Shown here: piece after piece, positions 5,927 through 9,387 of the stretch | Layout: each line of letters opens with the position of its first letter | Numbering within the stretch: the stretch's first letter is position 1 | Assembly: GCA_009774895.1 (NCBI GenBank) | Contig: VSOO01000049.1 | Span: forward strand, 1-9,387 | DNA: 9,387 nt | Reading direction: 5' to 3' | From: Alistipes sp. | GTDB lineage: Bacteria > Bacteroidota > Bacteroidia > Bacteroidales > Rikenellaceae | Notes under the pieces: generated by a model | The model's database searches: none | Seen by the model: the letters and a program-made list of their open reading frames with translations, nothing else | What the model was told of the DNA's origin: nothing | Translations under genes and position numbers: made by a program

Positions 5927-6886
5927 ATGAAAAAATTGTTTGTTTCCGCACTGGCGCTCGTCGCCACGCTGTCGCTCTCGGCGCAGGACCTGACGGCTCT
6001 CTACAACGAGGCGTCGCAGAACTACAACACGAAAAACTACCCTGCGGCGATCGAAGGATTCCAGAAACTCATCGACGAAGGCATGGACTCGGAGGAGGCT
6101 GCCGCCATGGTCGCCACGGCCAAGCAGGTGCTGCCCAAATGCTATTTCATGCTCGGCGGTGCCGCTGCCAAGGCCGGTAACTTCGAGGAGGCTGCGGCGC
6201 AGTTCACCAAGTCGGCCGACCTGGCAGACCTCTACGGCGACGCCAACCAGCTGGCCAAGTCGAAGATGTGGGTAGCCCGCGTATACCAGGCGCAGGGCGG
6301 TGCGGCGTTCAACAACAAGGACTATGCGACGGCTGCCGAGATCTTCGCCAAGGGCTATGCCGCCGATCCGCGCAATACGGACATGGCGCTCAACCTGGCG
6401 ATGAGCTACTGCGAGCTGGCCGTGGCCGACGGCGACCTGGAGCTGTATGCCAAGGGCATGGAGATCTACGAGAACGTGGCCGCCATGACCGCACCCAAAT
6501 ATGCCGAGGCCGCAGCCAAGGCCCGCGAGATGATGGGTCTCTACACCAACAACATGGTTGCCCGCATGCAGGCGGCCGGCAATACGGAGGGCATCCTCGC
6601 GATGGCCGAGTCGATGCTGGCCAAGAATCCGCAGAACCCCGTGGCCCTCAAGGTGCGCGTGCAGGTCTATTCGGATGCGAAGGACTATGCCAAGGTGATC
6701 GAGCTGGCTCCCGAAGCCGCCGAGGCGCAGCCCGCCGAGGAGGACAAGAGCCTCGTGTATCTGATGCTCGGTGCGGCCTACAACGCCCGCGAGATGAAGC
6801 CGCAGGCCATTGCGGCGTTCGGCAAGGTGACGGCGGGTCCCGCGCTGGAGCCTGCGAAAGCGGCGCTTGCCGAGCTGAACAAATAG
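5927..6886 (+). CDS. Secreted tetratricopeptide-repeat protein
   Basis: TPR proteins act as helical scaffolds for protein partners; no specific role can be given. The 319-residue product starts with a signal peptide (MKKLFVSALALVATLSLSAQ) with likely cleavage near the SA-Q-D junction and no lipobox Cys, so it should be periplasmic or outer-membrane associated. TPR-like helix pairs are seen at about 22-55, 72-105, 119-150, 151-185 and 274-308, with typical G/A and Y/F positions such as NYPAAIEGFQKLID, NFEEAAAQFTKSADL, DYATAAEIFAKGY and MKPQAIAAFGKV. An in-frame ATG at 5915 would add four residues (MITE); 5927 gives the cleaner Lys-Lys signal peptide and an A-rich upstream context. It has its own promoter and terminator, so it is probably monocistronic, with possible read-through from tadA. 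Confidence 0.88.
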   Translation: MKKLFVSALALVATLSLSAQDLTALYNEASQNYNTKNYPAAIEGFQKLIDEGMDSEEAAAMVATAKQVLPKCYFMLGGAAAKAGNFEEAAAQFTKSADLADLYGDANQLAKSKMWVARVYQAQGGAAFNNKDYATAAEIFAKGYAADPRNTDMALNLAMSYCELAVADGDLELYAKGMEIYENVAAMTAPKYAEAAAKAREMMGLYTNNMVARMQAAGNTEGILAMAESMLAKNPQNPVALKVRVQVYSDAKDYAKVIELAPEAAEAQPAEEDKSLVYLMLGAAYNAREMKPQAIAAFGKVTAGPALEPAKAALAELNK

Positions 6887-6944
6887 TGTGCGCTCCGGGG
6901 CTCCGGGCTTCCCGAGCTCCGCGGCCCGCAGGATGCAACGCATG

Positions 6945-6979
6945 GACGGTCTCCGATCTTTCGGAGACCGTCTTTTTTT
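6945..6979 (+). terminator. Rho-independent terminator after the TPR gene
   Basis: GACGGTCTCCGA (6945-6956) and TCGGAGACCGTC (6961-6972) form a perfect 12-bp stem with a TCTT loop, followed at once by seven T residues (6973-6979). It lies 58 nt after the stop codon and closes the whole rightward gene block. Confidence 0.95.
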
Positions 6980-7352
6980 GTGCTTCTGTGTCGCTTGGTT
7001 TCCGGGTGCTTCGGTCATGCGGTCGGCGTGTGCATGCGCTTGCCGGGGTCTTTCCCGCGGGAGGCAGGCGGGGCCGGAATTCGCGGTGCTGCTGACCTGT
7101 GCAGGTCTTGGAATGCATACATGGGAGCTGTGCGGGGCGTCTGCGGCTCTTTCGGGAGCCGTGCGGGCGCAGCCTGTGGAGATCGGGTGTTGTGCGGCGG
7201 AGGCCCGCTGCTCGCGAAACGCTTTGCCAGCGTGCCCCGCCAGGCTGCGACCCGAAAACGATCGGTGAAAGACAAAACGTTTCCCAAGCCGAAGGCAAAG
7301 CTGAGCATGACCCGAACTGCCGGAGCGGGAGCCGGAAGACGGAAACTCAACG
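6980..7352. other. Gene-poor spacer between two facing terminators
   Basis: No frame here shows a domain, a signal peptide or family-like composition, and I find no TAnnTTTG box on either strand. The only structure is a short hairpin, CGGCTC (7144-7149) with GAGCCG (7156-7161). No tRNA fold is recognisable. It may be neutral spacer or a decayed gene; an unrecognised small RNA without a consensus promoter cannot be excluded. Confidence 0.45.
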
Positions 7353-7388
7353 AAAAACCCTCCCTCCGGATCGGGTCCGGAGGGAGGG
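7353..7388 (-). terminator. Rho-independent terminator of the M48 peptidase gene
   Basis: Read on the minus strand, CCCTCCCTCCGGA (7388-7376) pairs perfectly with TCCGGAGGGAGGG (7370-7358) across a 5-nt loop, giving a 13-bp stem, followed directly by five T residues (complement of 7353-7357). It begins 21 nt after the stop codon of the peptidase gene. On the + strand there is no T-tract, so it is directional. Confidence 0.93.
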
Positions 7389-7409
7389 GCGGCTTGGCGC
7401 GAGGTTCCG

Positions 7410-8216
7410 CTACTGCTGCGAGGCGGTGTACTCGTCGGCCATCTTGCGCACGGCGGCGGCGCGTTTTTCGCTGTCGGGGTGCGAGGAGAACATCTTCTGC
7501 ACGGTGGACGCCTTGGCGCCCTGCGACAGCTCGACCAGCTTTTCGAGCGATGCGGCCATGCCGTAGGGGCTGAAGCCGTGCTCGACGCAGAAACGGAAAC
7601 CGTATTTGTCGGCCTCGTATTCCTGTTTCTGCGAGAACTGCGCGTCGGTGAAGGCCGTGGCCAGGTCGCCCAACTGCGATTCGCTCAGCTTGGCCACCGT
7701 GGAGCCCTCGGCGGCACCGGCGGCATTGCGTGCCGCGGACGCCAGGTAGGCGTTCTTCATGGCGTGCTTGACGTCGGCGTGCACCACGTGGCCGATTTCG
7801 TGGCCGATGATGGCCATCAGTTCGTCGTCGTCCATCAGGTCCATCAGGGAGCTGAAGACGCGGATAGAGCCGTCGCCGCAGGCGAACGCATTCACGTCGA
7901 TCACCAGGTAGACCTTGAAGTTCAGCGGCAGCCCCTCGGCGTCGGTAATGCCTTCGGTGAGGCGCTTGAGGCGGATCATGTACTCGTTGTCGTCCTCAGC
8001 CACGGGGTTGTTGGCATCCATCCACTCCACCGATTCGCGGCTCAGGCGGGCGATGTCCGCATCGCTGAGCGTGACGGCCGTGGCGGCGTCCGCCGCGGCG
8101 TTGAGCAGTTTGCCGGTGTTGATCTTCCGGCCTCCGATCTTGAATTGTGCTTCGGCCGGACCGGGACATACGATGCCCAGCAATACGGCCGCGATAAGAA
8201 TGAATTTGGTTTTCAT
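7410..8216 (-). CDS. Secreted M48-family zinc metallopeptidase
   Basis: M48 peptidases are zinc endopeptidases; periplasmic members such as BepA and LoiP take part in outer-membrane protein quality control. The 268-residue protein has a signal peptide ending in AEA-Q (cleavage near residue 23), then the zinc motif HEIGH (His139, Glu140, His143) in a hydrophobic context (MAIIGHEIGHVVHADVKHAM), and the third ligand in QEYEADKYG (Glu199, with the family Asp203). The segment FSSHPDSEKRAAAV (243-256) is the conserved C-terminal block with the SHP signature. Domain order and length fit the short periplasmic type with no TPR domain attached. The ATG at 8216 gives a proper Lys-containing signal peptide; the frame continues to a TTG at 8237, which is less likely. 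Cys17 in the signal peptide lacks a good lipobox. The gene is monocistronic at its 3' end. Confidence 0.93.
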   Translation of the reverse strand: MKTKFILIAAVLLGIVCPGPAEAQFKIGGRKINTGKLLNAAADAATAVTLSDADIARLSRESVEWMDANNPVAEDDNEYMIRLKRLTEGITDAEGLPLNFKVYLVIDVNAFACGDGSIRVFSSLMDLMDDDELMAIIGHEIGHVVHADVKHAMKNAYLASAARNAAGAAEGSTVAKLSESQLGDLATAFTDAQFSQKQEYEADKYGFRFCVEHGFSPYGMAASLEKLVELSQGAKASTVQKMFSSHPDSEKRAAAVRKMADEYTASQQ

Positions 8217-8234
8217 CGCATTCGGGTTTTTATG

Positions 8235-8266
8235 CAAGGTTTTTCAGGGTGTAAAATTAATGCAAA
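8235..8266 (-). promoter_or_regulatory. Possible promoter of the M48 gene
   Basis: On the minus strand TTTG (8266-8263) is followed after 20 nt by AAACCTTG (8242-8235), which matches TAnnTTTG at five of the six fixed positions if A-for-T at the first and C-for-T at the fifth are counted as differences, that is four clear matches only. The patch is AT-rich relative to its surroundings. The position, about 20-25 nt before the ATG, is right, but the box is weak. Confidence 0.3.
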
Positions 8267-8269
8267 CTG

Positions 8270-8287
8270 CGGGCGGTTATCCGCCCG
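8270..8287. repeat. Hairpin upstream of the M48 gene
   Basis: CGGGCGG (8270-8276) and CCGCCCG (8281-8287) form a perfect 7-bp stem with a TTAT loop, abutting the possible -33 box of the M48 promoter. It lacks a following T-tract. It could be an operator-like dyad or a remnant of termination after the upstream hydrolase gene. Confidence 0.4.
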
Positions 8288-8301
8288 GTGCCGACTTTTT
8301 T

Positions 8302-8342
8302 CGTCCGCCGCTCCTTATCGCCATGATCCTGTGCGGCGGACG
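8302..8342. repeat. Long-loop inverted repeat between the hydrolase and M48 genes
   Basis: CGTCCGCCGC (8302-8311) is perfectly complementary to GCGGCGGACG (8333-8342), giving a 10-bp stem and a 21-nt loop. Six T residues lie at 8296-8301 on the + strand, which on the minus strand are A residues after the stem, so an intrinsic terminator for the leftward hydrolase gene is not supported. The remainder of 8217-8497 shows no gene. Confidence 0.4.
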
Positions 8343-8497
8343 GACGTTTCGCACCGCGGGGCTTCGGGCCGGTTCGCAGGTGCGGCGGCGCCGGTCGGGA
8401 GTCGCGGATTCCCACGCGCCACCCGCTGCCTGCCGCCGGTCGCCGCCGGACCGGTGGCGGGGACGGCGCTCCGGCCCCGGCCGCACTCCGGTCGGAA

Positions 8498-9316
8498 TCA
8501 GGCTTTGGCAGCGGGCGGAGCCGCACCTGCGAAGTCGAGGATCGCCGCGGCCGCGGCTGCGGGCTCTTCGAGGAATCCCATGTGCCCCGAACGGTCGAGC
8601 CATACGACGCGGGCCTGGGGGTGTGCTGCGGCGATCGCCTCGGCGCGTTCGGCCGGGATGTAGTCGTCCGCGCGGCCGAAGACGAAGAGCTGGCGTACGG
8701 GCGACGTGCGCAGCATCGCGTTGCGGTCGGGGCGTGCGCACATGCCGCGCAGCAGGGCCACGATGCCGCTCTCCTCCGTGACGAAGACCTGCTCGGCGAG
8801 GTCGGCCACGGCGTCGGCCATGCGTGTGCGGTTTTCGGCCGCGAATCCCGCCGCCGGGGCCGTGCGGGCCAGCAGCTCCTTTTTTCCCGCCTCCACGAGC
8901 GCGATTTCGCGTTCGCGGCCGCTCCTCTTCTCGTCGCTGTCCGCGTCGGGCGTCGAGCTGAAGAGCACGATGCCGTCGAGCAGTTCGGGATGGCGTTCGC
9001 AGCAGGCCAGGGCCACGTAGCCGCCCATCGAGTGGCCCACGAGCGTGCAGCGCCCGATGCCGAGGGCCCGCAGGGCGTCGGCCGTCACGTCGGCCAGCCA
9101 CTCCATCGTGTGCACGGGGCCCTTGACCTCCGAGATGCCGTGGCCGGGCAGGTCGAGCGTCACCACGCGCACCGATTTGTAGAGCAGGGGGATGAAATCC
9201 TCCCACACGAGCATGGATTCGAGGTAGCCGTGCAGCAGCACGACACAGCGGTCGCCCCGCTCCGAATCGCAGACGTGTACGGCGGTATCGCCCTCCATGA
9301 TGAATTTTTCTGTCAT
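8498..9316 (-). CDS. Alpha/beta-fold hydrolase
   Basis: This cytoplasmic hydrolase of the alpha/beta fold cleaves an unknown ester, thioester or C-C bond. Its 272 residues contain the oxyanion-hole HG motif (LLHGYLES, His29-Gly30), DLPGHGIS (55-62), the nucleophile elbow GHSMGGY with Ser96, the acid in FGRADDYIP (Asp217 or Asp218) and the catalytic His245 in [12 protein letters not shown]. The full catalytic triad and cap region (about 120-195) are present, so it should be active. The C-terminus is Ala/Pro-rich ([10 protein letters not shown]). The ATG at 9316 follows AAAAGGA by only 2 nt, too close to be a normal ribosome site; an in-frame ATG six codons later is the alternative. No signal peptide. 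No consensus promoter is visible in the 71 nt to the window edge, so it may be read from further upstream. Confidence 0.9.
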   Translation of the reverse strand: MTEKFIMEGDTAVHVCDSERGDRCVVLLHGYLESMLVWEDFIPLLYKSVRVVTLDLPGHGISEVKGPVHTMEWLADVTADALRALGIGRCTLVGHSMGGYVALACCERHPELLDGIVLFSSTPDADSDEKRSGREREIALVEAGKKELLARTAPAAGFAAENRTRMADAVADLAEQVFVTEESGIVALLRGMCARPDRNAMLRTSPVRQLFVFGRADDYIPAERAEAIAAAHPQARVVWLDRSGHMGFLEEPAAAAAAILDFAGAAPPAAKA

Positions 9317-9387
9317 TGTCCTTTTGTTTTTTCGTGTCGTTTTTGTCCGGCGGACCCGGGGAGCGTCCGGTGCTGCGCCTCGGTCCG
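9317..9387. other. Edge region upstream of the hydrolase gene
   Basis: The first half (9317-9352) is AT-rich on the side of the hydrolase start, as expected for a Bacteroidota translation initiation region. The outer half is GC-rich and can form CGGAC/GTCCG pairs. I see no complete gene or TAnnTTTG box before the window ends. Confidence 0.3.

Noticed and set aside
5642..7018. 458-residue minus-strand frame opposite the TPR gene
   Set aside because: Shadow of the TPR frame, and it runs through the strong terminator and the consensus promoter of the opposite strand.
8159..8170. Lipoprotein processing at Cys17 of the M48 peptidase
   Set aside because: The residues before it (GIV) do not fit a lipobox, and a normal AEA-Q signal peptidase I site follows.
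8217..8237. TTG start for the M48 peptidase adding seven residues
   Set aside because: The ATG at 8216 opens a standard signal peptide (MKTKFILIAAVLL); the extension would overlap the possible -7 box.
8277..9206. 309-residue minus-strand frame overlapping the hydrolase gene
   Set aside because: Shifted by one base from the frame with a complete catalytic triad; Arg/Gly/Pro-rich with no motif.
1..9387. CRISPR array, tRNA or rRNA gene, insertion sequence or prophage marker
   Set aside because: I searched by eye for regular repeat-spacer units, cloverleaf patterns, transposase motifs and terminal repeats and found none.

Overview
The window is about 65% G+C and looks like chromosomal DNA from a high-GC member of the Bacteroidota, most likely an Alistipes-type gut Bacteroidales. 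The reasons are the promoter grammar (TTTG about 19-21 nt before TAnnTTTG instead of sigma-70 boxes), the lack of Shine-Dalgarno sites, a RicT-like PSP1 protein directly followed by a GldH-type lipoprotein, and a TrmB with the PDPQ signature that I associate with this phylum. The genus is an inference; the phylum is well supported.

Layout. Positions 1-345 hold no convincing gene: a mosaic of GC-rich inverted repeats and an AT-rich patch, ending in a promoter. On the + strand follow a MATE efflux transporter (394-1752), a RicT/PSP1 iron-sulfur protein with a very long Arg/Glu/Gly-rich tail (1877-3757), a GldH-like lipoprotein (about 3765-4325), the tRNA m7G46 methyltransferase TrmB (4533-5279), the tRNA adenosine deaminase TadA (5377-5829), and a secreted TPR protein (5927-6886) with its own very good promoter and a textbook terminator at 6945-6979. 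A gene-poor spacer (6980-7352) separates this rightward block from a leftward block: a secreted M48 zinc metallopeptidase (7410-8216, with its own perfect terminator at 7353-7388) and an alpha/beta hydrolase (8498-9316). The two blocks converge on facing terminators.

How the genes may work together. ricT, gldH, trmB and tadA could form one transcript from the promoter at 1826-1858, since no terminator is visible between them, but the 207-bp and 97-bp gaps before trmB and tadA make this uncertain. Three of the four (RicT, TrmB, TadA) act in RNA processing or tRNA modification in characterised relatives. GldH belongs to the gliding/type IX secretion protein set, although its role in a probably non-motile gut bacterium is unclear.

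Most of the window is ordinary housekeeping DNA. The best candidate for something undescribed is a pair of look-alike promoter elements (305-353 and 1807-1858). Each has a nested inverted repeat with compensatory base differences, placed over the -33 region and followed by the same CTTATTCGTAnCTTT block. The second candidate is the unusual architecture of RicT (Cys-rich head plus about 270 residues of disordered RE/RG tail).
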